DNA of 64,000 nt from Deltaproteobacteria bacterium. Lineage in GTDB: Bacteria > Desulfobacterota > Desulfuromonadia > Geobacterales > Pseudopelobacteraceae. Under the pieces are notes generated by a model. That model saw only the letters and a list, made by a program, of their open reading frames with translations. It was not told the DNA's origin and did no database searches. Where the stretch lies: NCBI GenBank assembly GCA_016182975.1, contig JACPFJ010000016.1, forward strand, positions 44,572 to 108,571, given 5' to 3'. The first letter of the stretch is position 1; every line of letters starts with the position of its first letter. Position numbers and translations under genes: made by a program. Positions 7,715 through 16,552 of the stretch are shown here, one piece after another.

Positions 7715-8860
7715 TTACCCTCCGATACCGCGCCGGCAGAGAAGCCTTGGGGCTTCTACCCCCCGGGACTGGATCAGCACCCGGAAGGTGTCGCCCATCC
7801 CCCCCTCCGGCATGATCAGCTTCTTGAGGGTCAGCCGCAGACGGAGCTTCTCCTCTTGCGATGCCGCGGAGCGTTCGATCTCCTCGATCTCCTCGACAAT
7901 ACCGGCCGAGAGCAGGAAGCGGTACTGCTCGCCGAACCAGACCGTCTGCAGCCCCTCCGCCTCCCCGCGCCGCATCAGGGTGGTGAAGTCGACGTGGGAG
8001 GTGATGTCCTGGAGGCCCAGGCGGATGTAGGGGTTCTCCTCCACCTGGTGGCGGTGGTAGCACAGGAGCGTTCCCCGCGTGCGGTGCGGCGCGTACAGCT
8101 CCGCCGCCGGGAAGCCGTAGTCGATGGTCAGGATGAAGCCGTTTTCCAGTGTCCGGGCCGCTGTTGCCAGCCATTCCCGGGCGGCCAGGTTGATCTCGGC
8201 CTGCTGGCCGGGATGGAGCTCTATGCCGAGACGTTGCAGGTACTCCGCAATGGCGGGCGTCGAGGGCGGTCCGGCCTCCTCGGCAAGTTCGCCGTCCCTG
8301 AGCGTGACGTAGATCTCCTGCAGGCCATCCGCGGTCATCAGCACGCGGTGTACGGGCAGGGCGTCGATCAGCTCGTTGGAGTAGAGGCAGCCGCTGAAGG
8401 TGAACCGGCCCGAGTAGAACTCCTCCGGCCCGAGCCAGGCGACCCGGCCGTCGTGCTGCGCCAGCATCTCCCGCTGGGCCGTTTCCAGGGAGGGCTCGCG
8501 CTCCACCAGGACCAGCGTGAGGCCGGCGTACATCTCCTGCTCGCGCTGCGCCAGGAAATCCATGATGTCGCACGCCAGGCGGCCGTTGCCGGCGCCGCAC
8601 TCCACCAGGGTGAAGCGGGCGGGGGAGTCCATGCAGCGCCACATCTGGGCGATCTCCCGGGCGATGACCCGGCCGAAGGCGGCGTGCACCGAGATGCTGG
8701 TGTAAAAATCCCCCTCGGCGCCGACCTTGCGACCGGGTGAGGTATAATAACCCAGACCCGGTTCGTAGAGGCAGGCCTCCATGAAGGCGGCGAATGTGAG
8801 CCGTCCCTGTTCGGCTATCCGGTTGGCGATGATGGCGTTGAGTGGCGTTTTATCAGTCAT
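7715..8860 (-). CDS. MidA/NDUFAF7-family SAM-dependent methyltransferase
   Basis: 381 residues. The N-terminal MEACLYEPGLGYY and GDFYTS segments and the SAM loop VECGAGNGRLACDI (about residues 80-93) are typical of COG1565. In mitochondria the homologue NDUFAF7 methylates an arginine of the NDUFS2 (NuoD) subunit during complex I assembly. A similar role in this complex-I-bearing bacterium is possible but is inference. First gene of a three-gene operon. No convincing Shine-Dalgarno precedes the ATG at 8860, so the start is less certain than the family. Confidence 0.85.
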   Translation of the reverse strand: MTDKTPLNAIIANRIAEQGRLTFAAFMEACLYEPGLGYYTSPGRKVGAEGDFYTSISVHAAFGRVIAREIAQMWRCMDSPARFTLVECGAGNGRLACDIMDFLAQREQEMYAGLTLVLVEREPSLETAQREMLAQHDGRVAWLGPEEFYSGRFTFSGCLYSNELIDALPVHRVLMTADGLQEIYVTLRDGELAEEAGPPSTPAIAEYLQRLGIELHPGQQAEINLAAREWLATAARTLENGFILTIDYGFPAAELYAPHRTRGTLLCYHRHQVEENPYIRLGLQDITSHVDFTTLMRRGEAEGLQTVWFGEQYRFLLSAGIVEEIEEIERSAASQEEKLRLRLTLKKLIMPEGGMGDTFRVLIQSRGVEAPRLLCRRGIGG

Positions 8861-9015
8861 AATGCGTGGAGGCTCTCAGGCAGTTATTGTACATAAGCAC
8901 CCTGGCGGGGAGTCTTTATCTAAATAAAGCGCCCGGTAATGTCAAGCTTTATCCGGTGCGGCATATGTCTTCGTGGCGGCATTTCAGGTGGTGATCGGCA
9001 GTGTAAAATTCATGT

Positions 9016-9043
9016 TACAGTTTATTTCAGTTCCTGCCGATAA
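9016..9043 (+). promoter_or_regulatory. Predicted sigma-28 (FliA) flagellar promoter
   Basis: TACAGTTT (9016-9023), a 12-nt spacer and a perfect GCCGATAA (9036-9043). The proteobacterial FliA consensus is TAAAGTTT, 11 nt, GCCGATAA, so this is one mismatch and one extra spacer base away. It would start transcription about 25 nt before the FlaG-like gene, consistent with that gene's proposed flagellar class. Confidence 0.7.
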
Positions 9044-9074
9044 TCTAAAATAAGAGATAGTAGGGGGTGTGGCA

Positions 9075-9458
9075 ATGCCTATTGCAATTTCGGAAAACAT
9101 GGCGGTTCAGGCGGCTGTCGTCGGATCGTTTTATTCATCTCCGGTACAGCAACCGCTCGACGAGCAAGGCCTTAATTCCCCCCCTGATGGCCGGGTGGAC
9201 TCGGTGGTACTGCGTGGCGCCGCCAGTGAACAGTCAAGGGGCAGACGCATCAATATGGGCCGCCGCCAGGAGGACATACCGGGAAACCCCCCAAGGGCCG
9301 CGAAAGCGGTCTTGTTTGCCTATAACCGTAGCGGCGAGATTCGCGTCCGCTTCATGGACAAGTCCGGGCAACTCGTATACCAGGTGCCGTCGATTCATAT
9401 GTCAAAGATCCAGGACGAAATGGGCCGAAACAATTCATCCGTGAATGTAGTTACGTGA
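9075..9458 (+). CDS. FlaG-like protein (orphan flagellar-class gene)
   Basis: 127 residues. The N-terminal half is low-complexity and hydrophilic. The C-terminal half (about residues 75-110) has the pattern of the FlaG domain: FAYNRSGEIRVRFMDKSG then LVYQVPS, comparable with the family's V-x-V-x-D-x-tG-x-x-IRQIP core. FlaG proteins influence flagellar filament length; the mechanism is unclear. No other flagellar gene is in the window, but a sigma-28-type promoter lies directly upstream. The ATG at 9075 is 7 nt after GGGGG; a GTG at 9069 is a less likely start. Confidence 0.6.
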   Translation: MPIAISENMAVQAAVVGSFYSSPVQQPLDEQGLNSPPDGRVDSVVLRGAASEQSRGRRINMGRRQEDIPGNPPRAAKAVLFAYNRSGEIRVRFMDKSGQLVYQVPSIHMSKIQDEMGRNNSSVNVVT

Positions 9459-9536
9459 CGGCAACAGATTGATGCCCATTATGCGCCGCAGGTGAATTCC
9501 CCTTCCATTCCGGACAAGCAAGTCTAACCGTACCGT

Positions 9537-10547
9537 TTATCTGCCTTTCTCCTTGCCGCGGTAATACTCGCGCATCTCCTTGACCTGCCGCTTCACCTCG
9601 CGGCGCAACTCCGGCGGCTCCAGCACCTCGGCATGTGCGCCGTAGGAGAGTATCCACGAGACCAGTTCCTTCTCCCCGGCGGCCTCGAATTCGACGTTCA
9701 CCCGTCCATCGCCGTCAGTCCTGAGCTTCTGCCCCGGCATCCAGACGCGCCCCTTTACGGCATGGGCGATTTCAGCGGAGAAGCGGACGCGCACGTTCAT
9801 CGCAGTATCGCTCACCAAGCCGAAGGCGCTGCGGAAATGGGCCTCCGGTTCGTATTCATCAGGGATCTCGAAACGCTGGCGGGTCAGTTCGACCCCCCTT
9901 ACCCTTTCCAGCGCAAACAGACGCATCGCGGCGCGGTTGTGGGCATACCCGAGCAAATAGACCCCCCCCTTGTGTAACACCAGCGTGTATGGATCGACCT
10001 CGTATCCCTCGCCCGCACCATCCCCCTGCTTGGCGTAGTTCAGCCTGACCCGGTACTGGTGTAAAAGCGCCCGCTGAAGCCCCTCCAGATATTCGGCTGC
10101 GGCCGAGTAATCCCTTGCCCCGTGCAGGACCGGCAGCGAGACCCGCGCGATCCGCTCCAGGTGGGCGGCATAACGGTCGGGAAGGACCGAGTTGATGGCG
10201 CGGAAGAGCTCCTCGATCTCCTGTTGGAAGGGGGTGCCGGCCAGGTGGACCCCCAGGGAGCGCAGCAGGTAGAGGGACAGCAACTGGTTCAGCGTAAATG
10301 TGATCGGGGGGATATTGCGGGATTTGGTCAGGAAGCTGTAGACCTTCTTACCCTCCTGCCATTCGGAGGTCAATGTATAGCCGGCCTCCTCGACGGCATT
10401 CAGGTCGCGGTGGATGGTGCGCCTGTCAACGCCGCATTCGTGGGCCAGGTCATCCAGGGTCATGCAGCGCCGCGCTTCTAAGAGGCGGATGATGGAGTGC
10501 AGCCGCCCTGCCTGGGAATATTTTTTCGCCGGTTTGCCCTTCTGCAT
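9537..10547 (-). CDS. WYL-domain transcriptional regulator
   Basis: 336 residues. An N-terminal winged helix-turn-helix (about 12-65, with DLAHECGVDRRTIHRDL as the recognition region) is followed by a WYL domain (about 140-230; YEVDPYTLVLHKGGVYLLGY) and a C-terminal WCX extension. WYL regulators sense nucleic-acid-derived or small-molecule ligands and often control defence or DNA-damage functions. No defence genes adjoin it here; it is divergent from the YqaA-like gene. The ATG at 10547 has GGAGG four nt upstream, favoured over the ATG eight codons earlier. Confidence 0.88.
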   Translation of the reverse strand: MQKGKPAKKYSQAGRLHSIIRLLEARRCMTLDDLAHECGVDRRTIHRDLNAVEEAGYTLTSEWQEGKKVYSFLTKSRNIPPITFTLNQLLSLYLLRSLGVHLAGTPFQQEIEELFRAINSVLPDRYAAHLERIARVSLPVLHGARDYSAAAEYLEGLQRALLHQYRVRLNYAKQGDGAGEGYEVDPYTLVLHKGGVYLLGYAHNRAAMRLFALERVRGVELTRQRFEIPDEYEPEAHFRSAFGLVSDTAMNVRVRFSAEIAHAVKGRVWMPGQKLRTDGDGRVNVEFEAAGEKELVSWILSYGAHAEVLEPPELRREVKRQVKEMREYYRGKEKGR

Positions 10548-10630
10548 AATCCCTCCTTGCCGAAAATCCATTTTTGACTACAATGGCATATTAAACAAAT
10601 CCTTGGGGTGCGGAAGGGTATTTTAATCTA

Positions 10631-11119
10631 TTGAACCCGTTTGACAACCAATTTCTGACGTATGCTGTCATGCTGCACGACTGGATCGACCAGCCGGGCT
10701 ACGCCTCGCTGTTTACGCTGAGTTTCCTGGCGTCCACCCTGCTGCCGGTCGGTTCCGAGTGGCTGCTGGTGCTGATGCTTACCAATGGGTACCACCCCGC
10801 TGCAGCGGTCATGACCGCCACCGCCGGCAACTGTCTGGGCGCCTTTACCACCTATCTGGTGGGGGTCTTCGGAGGCCGCTGGCTGATCGAGCGGGTCCTG
10901 CGCGTGTCAGCGGAGCAGCAGGAACGAGCCCACGCGTACTATCGCCGCTATGGCGCATTCTCGCTATTTTTATCCTGGCTGCCGGTCGTCGGCGATCCGC
11001 TCTGCCTTGTTGGGGGGATGATGCGCGTCAATTTCTGGCTCTTTACCTTCCTGGTCGTTTCGGGCAAGCTGCTGCGCTACGTCGTTACGGCCTGGATCAC
11101 CATGCGGGCGATGGGTTGA
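10631..11119 (+). CDS. YqaA-like (DedA/SNARE-associated superfamily) inner-membrane protein
   Basis: 162 residues with four to five hydrophobic segments, at about 25-45, 55-75, 110-130 and 135-155. The LLPVGSEWLL segment, the glycine-rich second helix with GNCLGAFTTYLVG, and a re-entrant-like LSWLPVVGDPLCLVGG loop fit the YqaA/DedA group, thought to act in lipid flipping or envelope homeostasis. The first codon is uncertain: the longest frame starts with TTG at 10631, and an ATG at 10670 would give a protein starting MLHDWIDQPGY. Neither has a strong ribosome-binding site. Confidence 0.75.
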   Translation: MNPFDNQFLTYAVMLHDWIDQPGYASLFTLSFLASTLLPVGSEWLLVLMLTNGYHPAAAVMTATAGNCLGAFTTYLVGVFGGRWLIERVLRVSAEQQERAHAYYRRYGAFSLFLSWLPVVGDPLCLVGGMMRVNFWLFTFLVVSGKLLRYVVTAWITMRAMG

Positions 11120-11185
11120 TAACGAGCGCCATAAGCACCTTAGCTATTCATGTTTTTTGAGAACCGCCAAGTCTGGAGGGGGGTC

Positions 11186-12280
11186 ATGGAATCGCCTCAT
11201 ACCGTGTTTGAACCTGAAAACGGTGCCTTGCAGCGCTTCAAGGGGTACGACCGCATCATGGGGAACATCTCCTGGCTGCTGATCGCCCTGGTGGCGCTGG
11301 ACATGAAGCTGATGCCCCCCGATCACTCCAGCCTGCTCTTCCTGGCCTCCTTCTGCCTGCTGCTGTTCTTCTACAACCTGAACGCCCGCTACGGCCTGTT
11401 CTCCAGGCGCTACAGCCAGTTCAAGACATTCATCGACCTGATGGTCTTCCTGGCCTTCATCGTGGCTGTCTGCTGGTACACCGGCCGTATCACCAGCCCC
11501 TTCATGTCGCTGATCTACCTGGTACTGATGGCAGCCTCGCTTACCCAGGGGAGGCGAATCACCTACATGATGGCCGGCCTGGCGATCTCGTCCTACATCC
11601 TGTTGGCCTCCGAGGGGTTCCGCGAGGTCTATGCCTCTCTATCACGCATCCTGGAACTGTTTCCCTTCATGCTGATCGCCCACCTGGGCGCCATGCTGGC
11701 CGGCGAGACCGACAACGCCCGCCGCGAGGTGGAGCGGCTCTCTCTGACCGATGAGGTGACCGGCATCAACAACATGCGCAACTTCTTCATCCTGGCCGAT
11801 ATTCAGGAGAAACTTGCCAAACGGCATGAACGTCCGTTTGCCATCTGCATGATCGACGCCGACGGCCTCAAGAAGATCAACGACCGGTATGGGCATTTCG
11901 CCGGTACCGAGCTGATCCGCCAGGTGGCGCGGATGATCACCTCGCATATCCGCAGCTCCGACTTCTGCGCCCGCTACGGAGGCGACGAATTCGTGATCAT
12001 GTTCAACGAGAACAGCAAGCAGGATGTGGCCACTGCCGTGGAGCGGATCGTAACCGGCATGGCCACGACCCCCTTTGCTTTCGAAGGCACAACACTTTCC
12101 ACCACACTCTCGGCCGGTCTGGCCGGTTTTCCCGAGGACGGCGGCGACGTCAGGACCGTCATGGCCAATGCCGACGAGGCCATGTACTTCAGCAAGCGCA
12201 CCGGCAAGAACCGCCTGACCCTCTTCAGCGACTCCATGCACCAAGACTCCTTCGGCAAACATGTACAACCAGTGCGATGA
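11186..12280 (+). CDS. Membrane-bound diguanylate cyclase (GGDEF)
   Basis: 364 residues. The N-terminal half has about five to six transmembrane helices (residues 30-185), followed by a short linker and a GGDEF domain. The active-site signature is the canonical GGDEF (265-269). The product-inhibition I-site RSSD lies exactly five residues upstream, so feedback control by c-di-GMP is expected. The ATG at 11186 follows a GGAGGGG site; an upstream ATG at 11150 is not preferred. The stop overlaps the recD start by 4 bp. That coupling is curious functionally and may only reflect compact packing. Confidence 0.9.
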   Translation: MESPHTVFEPENGALQRFKGYDRIMGNISWLLIALVALDMKLMPPDHSSLLFLASFCLLLFFYNLNARYGLFSRRYSQFKTFIDLMVFLAFIVAVCWYTGRITSPFMSLIYLVLMAASLTQGRRITYMMAGLAISSYILLASEGFREVYASLSRILELFPFMLIAHLGAMLAGETDNARREVERLSLTDEVTGINNMRNFFILADIQEKLAKRHERPFAICMIDADGLKKINDRYGHFAGTELIRQVARMITSHIRSSDFCARYGGDEFVIMFNENSKQDVATAVERIVTGMATTPFAFEGTTLSTTLSAGLAGFPEDGGDVRTVMANADEAMYFSKRTGKNRLTLFSDSMHQDSFGKHVQPVR

Positions 12281-14100
12281 CGTACGAAACCTTCCGCCTA
12301 GACTCCCTCGACCACCACTTCGCCTGCTTCATCAACAGGCTCGACAGCGCCCCCAGCCAAGAGCTCTGGATGGCGGCGGCCCTGGCCAGCAACGCCACGG
12401 CTCGCGGCCATGTCTGCCTCGACATGGAGGGGGCCGCCGGAATTGATGTGCTGCCGTTCCACGCCGCTGCAACGCCGTTGCGTGCACCGGCGGCCGAACG
12501 CTGGCGCGAGGCCCTGGTGTCCTGCGATACCGTCGGCCGTCCGGGCGATTACACACCGCTGGTGCTGGATGGGGCCGGCCGGCTTTACCTGCACCGTTCA
12601 TGGAACCATGAGCGGTGCGTTGCCGACGGCATCCTCTCGCGGCTCGCGCCTTTGCCGTTAGACAGCGAACGCCTCCGGGCCTGTCTCGACCGCTATTTCC
12701 CTCTCGTGGCCGATACGCCGGACCCACAGCGGCTGGCTGCCGTTGCGGCCGTCACCCGGCGTTTCACCGTCATCTCCGGCGGCCCGGGCACCGGCAAGAC
12801 CTTCACCGTGGCCCGCATCCTGGCGCTTTTGATCGAGCTTGCCGGAGAGCGGGAACCGGCCATCGCCCTGGCGGCCCCCACCGGCAAGGCTGCCATGCGG
12901 CTGCGCCAGTCGATCCTGCTGGCCGCGGAACGGATGGGATTGCCCGACGCGCTCCGGGCGCGGATGCCGGACCGGGTGCAGACCCTCCACCGCCTGCTGG
13001 GAGTGGTCCCCGGCTCGGTCTCGTTCCGCCACAATCGGGTGAACCTGCTCCCATGCGATTTTCTGGTGGTGGACGAGGTCTCCATGGTGGACCTGCCGCT
13101 GATGGCCAGGCTGCTGGAGGCGCTGCCCGACACGGCCCGCGTCGTGCTGCTGGGAGACCGGGACCAGTTGGCCTCGGTAGAGGCCGGGGCCGTGCTGGCC
13201 GACATCTGCGACCACGGCGTCCGGCATCCCTTCTCCCCGGGGTTCAGTGCCCTGGCGGAGGGACTATGCGGCCCGCTCCCCGCCGCAACCGGCCCTGCTC
13301 CGCCTGACAACCCCATCCCCCTCAACGACAGTATCATTCACCTCACCACCAGTCACCGTTTCGGCGCCGGGAGCGGCATCGGGAGCCTGAGCCGCCTGAT
13401 CAACGCCGGCGACGGCGCCGCCGCCCTCGAACTGCTCCGTTCTGCGGCCCATGACGATCTGGCCTGGCAACCGCTCCCCGCAGCCTCAGGCTTCGAGGCG
13501 GCCTTCGGTGCGGCCGTTCAGGCGGGTTTCGGCGGCTACGTCCGCGCAACAACCCCGCAGGAGGCCCTGCTGGAACTGGAGAGTTTCCGCGTCCTCTCGC
13601 CCCTGCGGGAGGGGAAGCAGGGGGTGCTGAACCTGAACCGGCTGACCGAGGCCGCCCTGGGGTTGCAGCGATCGGAGGGGGAGCCCTGGCGCCGCCTGCT
13701 GCCGGTCATGGTGACCGCTAACAACTACGAACTGGGGCTTTACAACGGCGATACCGCCGTGCTGATGGAGGAGCCCGGAAGCGGCCGCCTGGCAGCCTTC
13801 TTCCCCGACCCGGAGGGTGGTCTGCGCAGGCTCTCGCCGCTGCGCCTGCCGGCGTGCGAACCCGCCTTTGCCCTGACCGTTCACAAGAGCCAGGGTTCCG
13901 AGTTCGAGCGGTTGCTGCTGATCCTGCCGGAGCGGATGACGGAGGCGCTCAGCCGCGAACTGCTCTACACCGCCGTAACCCGCGCCCGCCGCAGGGTCGA
14001 GATCTGGTGTGACGAGGAGGTCTTTTGCCGCGCCGTGGAGCGGCGCATCGAGAGGAGTTCCGGGTTGAGGGAGCGTTTGTGGGGGAGGGGCGGGGGATAG
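12277..14100 (+). CDS. recD: Exodeoxyribonuclease V alpha subunit (RecD-type helicase)
   Basis: 607 residues, close to the 608 of E. coli RecD. Walker A is GGPGTGKT (168-175) and Walker B is LVVDEVSM. A GDRDQLASVEAG motif and a C-terminal UvrD-like segment with ALTVHKSQGSEF and LYTAVTRARR complete the superfamily 1B helicase set. RecD is the 5'-3' motor of RecBCD in double-strand-break repair. recB and recC are not in the window; there is no long N-terminal extension as in stand-alone RecD2, so a RecBC partner elsewhere is expected. Starts inside the diguanylate cyclase stop (ATGA). Confidence 0.9.
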   Translation: MTYETFRLDSLDHHFACFINRLDSAPSQELWMAAALASNATARGHVCLDMEGAAGIDVLPFHAAATPLRAPAAERWREALVSCDTVGRPGDYTPLVLDGAGRLYLHRSWNHERCVADGILSRLAPLPLDSERLRACLDRYFPLVADTPDPQRLAAVAAVTRRFTVISGGPGTGKTFTVARILALLIELAGEREPAIALAAPTGKAAMRLRQSILLAAERMGLPDALRARMPDRVQTLHRLLGVVPGSVSFRHNRVNLLPCDFLVVDEVSMVDLPLMARLLEALPDTARVVLLGDRDQLASVEAGAVLADICDHGVRHPFSPGFSALAEGLCGPLPAATGPAPPDNPIPLNDSIIHLTTSHRFGAGSGIGSLSRLINAGDGAAALELLRSAAHDDLAWQPLPAASGFEAAFGAAVQAGFGGYVRATTPQEALLELESFRVLSPLREGKQGVLNLNRLTEAALGLQRSEGEPWRRLLPVMVTANNYELGLYNGDTAVLMEEPGSGRLAAFFPDPEGGLRRLSPLRLPACEPAFALTVHKSQGSEFERLLLILPERMTEALSRELLYTAVTRARRRVEIWCDEEVFCRAVERRIERSSGLRERLWGRGGG

Positions 14101-14108
14101 TGCGGAGA

Positions 14109-14129
14109 AGACGCCCCGGCGGGGCGTCT
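14109..14129. repeat. GACGCCCC palindrome between recD and mqnB
   Basis: Perfect 9-bp stem AGACGCCCC / GGGGCGTCT with a 3-nt loop, filling the 29-bp gap between the convergent recD and mqnB. A near-identical palindrome with the same CTAC suffix lies at 20891-20913, so this is a dispersed repeat. With no T-run, terminator function is uncertain. Confidence 0.7.
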
Positions 14130-14855
14130 CTACGGGTTCATATCTTCGATGTAGCTGAGGACGAAGCGTTGCGCGGCCGCGACGGCGGCCGGGATGTCCC
14201 AGCGCTTCATGTCGCGTTCCTCCACCTGGTTGCTGATGCCGCGGACCTCCAGGCAGTCGATGCCGTAGCGCAGACAGGTCAGCGCAACCGCGGCCCCCTC
14301 CATGTTTTCGCAGATGGCGCCGAAGCGCAGCGCCAGCTCCTCGCCGCGTTCGCTGGAGCCGCTGCAGGTGGAGACGGTGACGAAGCGCCCGCGGACGAGC
14401 CTGAGGCCAAGCTTTTCCGCCAGACGCACTGCCTGCCCGGCGGCCGGCCCGCAGAGGGGGATCTCGTTGTACCAGCGCCGCTCCCCCTGCAGCAGTGAGG
14501 GGAGCCCCATGAAGTTCAGGTCCTGCCATCCCGCCGCAGTCAGCACCCCCTCGTCCCCCAGGATCTCCTCGCCGGCCGTTGCCAGGTCGCCGATGGCGAG
14601 CCCGCTGCCCGCATAGGCGCCGGCGCAGCCGGTGTTGATGACCAGCCCCGGGCGGAAGCGCTCTATCAGGGCGGCCGTGGCCGCGGCGGCGTTGACCTTG
14701 CCGACCCCGGCGGCGCAGAGGACGACGCGCCGGCCGCCGATGGCGCCCGTGACATGCCCGAAGGCGCTCCTCCCCCGGCGTGAGCCCTTGCCCAGGGCCT
14801 CTTTCAGCAGGGAGAGCTCCTGCGGCACGGCGGCGATGATCAGGACCGGTTTCAT
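14130..14855 (-). CDS. mqnB: Futalosine hydrolase
   Basis: 241 residues of the purine-nucleoside phosphorylase / MTAN fold. The motifs are AAVPQE near the N-terminus, the GVGKVNAAAA loop, INTGCAGAY, and the ribose-binding ENMEGAAVALTCLRYG followed by RGISN. This pattern suits futalosine hydrolase (MqnB), which releases hypoxanthine in the futalosine route to menaquinone, rather than MTA/SAH nucleosidase. mqnD at 27.4 kb supports this. The stop of the upstream glycosyltransferase gene overlaps its start by 4 bp. Confidence 0.8.
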   Translation of the reverse strand: MKPVLIIAAVPQELSLLKEALGKGSRRGRSAFGHVTGAIGGRRVVLCAAGVGKVNAAAATAALIERFRPGLVINTGCAGAYAGSGLAIGDLATAGEEILGDEGVLTAAGWQDLNFMGLPSLLQGERRWYNEIPLCGPAAGQAVRLAEKLGLRLVRGRFVTVSTCSGSSERGEELALRFGAICENMEGAAVALTCLRYGIDCLEVRGISNQVEERDMKRWDIPAAVAAAQRFVLSYIEDMNP

Positions 14856-15544
14856 GGGGCGAGCTCCTCGGATGGGGTGAGGTTGGCGTTGTCCTTCAGC
14901 AGCCTGCCGGCAGCCTCACGCGTACGCCGGGCGTTGGCCGGCGCTGAACGTGTCAGCCGGAGCAGGTCGTCCAGGGTGTCGATATCGTACCAGGGGGGGA
15001 GGAACGCGCTCCGCAGACCGAGGCTCCGTGCCCGTTCCAGGCTCGTCTCCAGCACCTGCGGCGTGCCCCAGGGGATGCCCTCGAAGAGCTCGCGCCGGTT
15101 CTCTCTCAGCCCGAGCAGGTAGTAGCCGCCGTCCTCGGCCGGACCGAAGACCGCGTCCGCCTCGCCCCCCTCAAGCAGCTCGAAGGCATGCCTGATGTAC
15201 GCCGGCGGCAAGTCGGGCGAGTCGCTGCCGATGATGCAGCAGATGTCGCTGCCGTCGGTGAACGTCTCTGCAAATGCGTTTCCCATCCGTTCCCCCAGGT
15301 CGCCGTCCGACTGTTCGCGTGCTTGGTGGCCGTAGCGCGCCGCCAGCACTTCAAACGGTGTGTCCGTTCGGGACCAGAAGAGCACCGGAGTCACATCCGC
15401 CAGCCGTCTGCACCCCTCCAGGACGTCGCGGAGCATGCCGTCGTAGATTCCGGCCGCCGCTTGCGGGCCGACGGAGGCGGCCAGGCGGGTCTTGACCTTG
15501 CCGGGAACCGCTTCGCGGGCAAAGATGATCAGGGCCTTTTTCAT
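14852..15544 (-). CDS. TIGR04282-type glycosyltransferase (DUF2064)
   Basis: 230 residues with a nucleotide-sugar-transferase-like fold. Motifs: FAREAVPGKVKTRLA (N-terminal nucleotide loop), IIGSDSPDLP (metal-binding Asp region) and GPAEDGGYYLLGL. Members of this family sit in arsenosugar or other glycosyl-modification loci and resemble CofC and MobA. The acceptor is unknown and no arsenosugar genes adjoin it. It is coupled to mqnB by a 4-bp overlap and is the first gene of that unit. Confidence 0.8.
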   Translation of the reverse strand: MKKALIIFAREAVPGKVKTRLAASVGPQAAAGIYDGMLRDVLEGCRRLADVTPVLFWSRTDTPFEVLAARYGHQAREQSDGDLGERMGNAFAETFTDGSDICCIIGSDSPDLPPAYIRHAFELLEGGEADAVFGPAEDGGYYLLGLRENRRELFEGIPWGTPQVLETSLERARSLGLRSAFLPPWYDIDTLDDLLRLTRSAPANARRTREAAGRLLKDNANLTPSEELAP

Positions 15545-15570
15545 GTCTTTCCTGATGGCATGGTTATAAT

Positions 15571-15698
15571 CTCGTTACCAAGCCGGAGCTTGGTAACGAG
15601 ATAGGCAAAGACAATACGCTTTTACCCGCCTCAATGCAGTACTTCTCGTTACGTAGCTCCAGCTACGTAACGCCATGGCCTTGCAAGCTCCAGCTTGC
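15571..15698. repeat. Composite palindromic repeat, copy A (left of the TA modules)
   Basis: Three stacked palindromes. CTCGTTACCAAGC / GCTTGGTAACGAG lies at 15571-15600, CGTTACGTAGCT / AGCTACGTAACG at about 15647-15672, and GCAAGCT / AGCTTGC at about 15683-15698. The same motifs recur at 16553-16670 and 17364-17450. No coding capacity. Confidence 0.85.
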
Positions 15699-15726
15699 TG
15701 TGTTTGTTTTGGCAGGGGAACGCCAC

Positions 15727-15772
15727 AAAAAAAGGGAACCAATTTCATGAAAATAAAACGGGTCCCCTTTTT
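15727..15772 (-). terminator. Intrinsic terminator of the MNT/HEPN module
   Basis: On the minus strand, GGGGACC pairs with GGTTCCC across a loop of about 20 nt and is followed by a run of seven T residues. It lies just downstream of the MNT stop at 15801. Confidence 0.7.
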
Positions 15773-15800
15773 AAACTATCCATAGTCATCGACTCCGCTC

Positions 15801-16124
15801 TCACGCCACCCGCTCACCGCTCCTCAAAATCTCACCAGCAATCGGGTTGCTCTCGTTAAACTCAGAAAATAAATAGGGGTGCGGCTCGATATCCGGATCA
15901 ATCGTCCTGGCCAGTTTGGTCAGCAGGAACCTGAAATCAAACCCATCGCCGATAAACTTGTCGGTAACGATAGCAAGATCAATGTCACTCCACTCGTCAG
16001 CCCTGCCGGTGGCGTATGAACCGAAAAGATATACCTGAAGAACCGGGATATGCTTATCTCGCAAAAGCGAAATATACTGTTTCACTTCCTGGTAAATCAG
16101 CTGTTTATCTTTTCCAGTAGCCAT
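15801..16124 (-). CDS. MNT-type nucleotidyltransferase antitoxin
   Basis: 107 residues. The minimal nucleotidyltransferase signature is GSYATG (35-40) followed by SDIDL with Asp47 and Asp49 as metal ligands. In characterised HEPN/MNT pairs this protein adenylylates a tyrosine of the HEPN toxin and silences it. The ATG at 16124 overlaps the end of the HEPN gene by 28 bp; a longer frame from 16178 is unlikely. The pair is bracketed by copies A and B of a palindromic repeat. Confidence 0.85.
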   Translation of the reverse strand: MATGKDKQLIYQEVKQYISLLRDKHIPVLQVYLFGSYATGRADEWSDIDLAIVTDKFIGDGFDFRFLLTKLARTIDPDIEPHPYLFSEFNESNPIAGEILRSGERVA

Positions 16125-16489
16125 GCTCTCAGTCCCTTTATGGTTGCAATGTTCTCTTCGGCAAACGCCCTGGTGCACTTTTGATAAAATTCCCGCTTAT
16201 ACTCTTCATATCTGGCCTCGATGTTAAACAGGCCGACGTACTGAAGGGCGTCTTTCTGCCCCTCGGTCATTTCCAACCCGCATCGGTCCGCCAATTTGTA
16301 AAGGTCATGAATCCGGGGAACCGCAGCATCTACCGACTTAACATAGCAGGCCTTCAGCAACTTTTCAATACAGAGATGACCGACAAACAGAGACCAGACG
16401 TATTCTCCGCTTGAAAACATATTCTGCATTGAACGGAAGTTGTCTTCCGCCGATTCCAGCCAATGAGCAATAAGTTCATCTCGTGTCAT
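16097..16489 (-). CDS. HEPN-domain protein (toxin partner of MNT)
   Basis: 130 residues, all helical. The N-terminus (WLESAEDNFRSMQNMFSSGEY) and the HLCIEKLLKACY helix are characteristic of HEPN, followed by PRIHDL and a C-terminal FNIEARYEEYKREF segment. HEPN toxins are RNases with an R-x4-6-H active site; the usual motif is not obvious here, where HDL and ARY sites are the conserved-looking positions. The ATG at 16489 is preferred over a TTG four codons earlier. First gene of the module, upstream of MNT. Confidence 0.8.
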   Translation of the reverse strand: MTRDELIAHWLESAEDNFRSMQNMFSSGEYVWSLFVGHLCIEKLLKACYVKSVDAAVPRIHDLYKLADRCGLEMTEGQKDALQYVGLFNIEARYEEYKREFYQKCTRAFAEENIATIKGLRAWLLEKINS

Positions 16490-16552
16490 TAGATACCCCA
16501 AGTGGCGGACATTGTACTGTAACGTGCCTATATGGCAAGTAAAAACCGTTCA

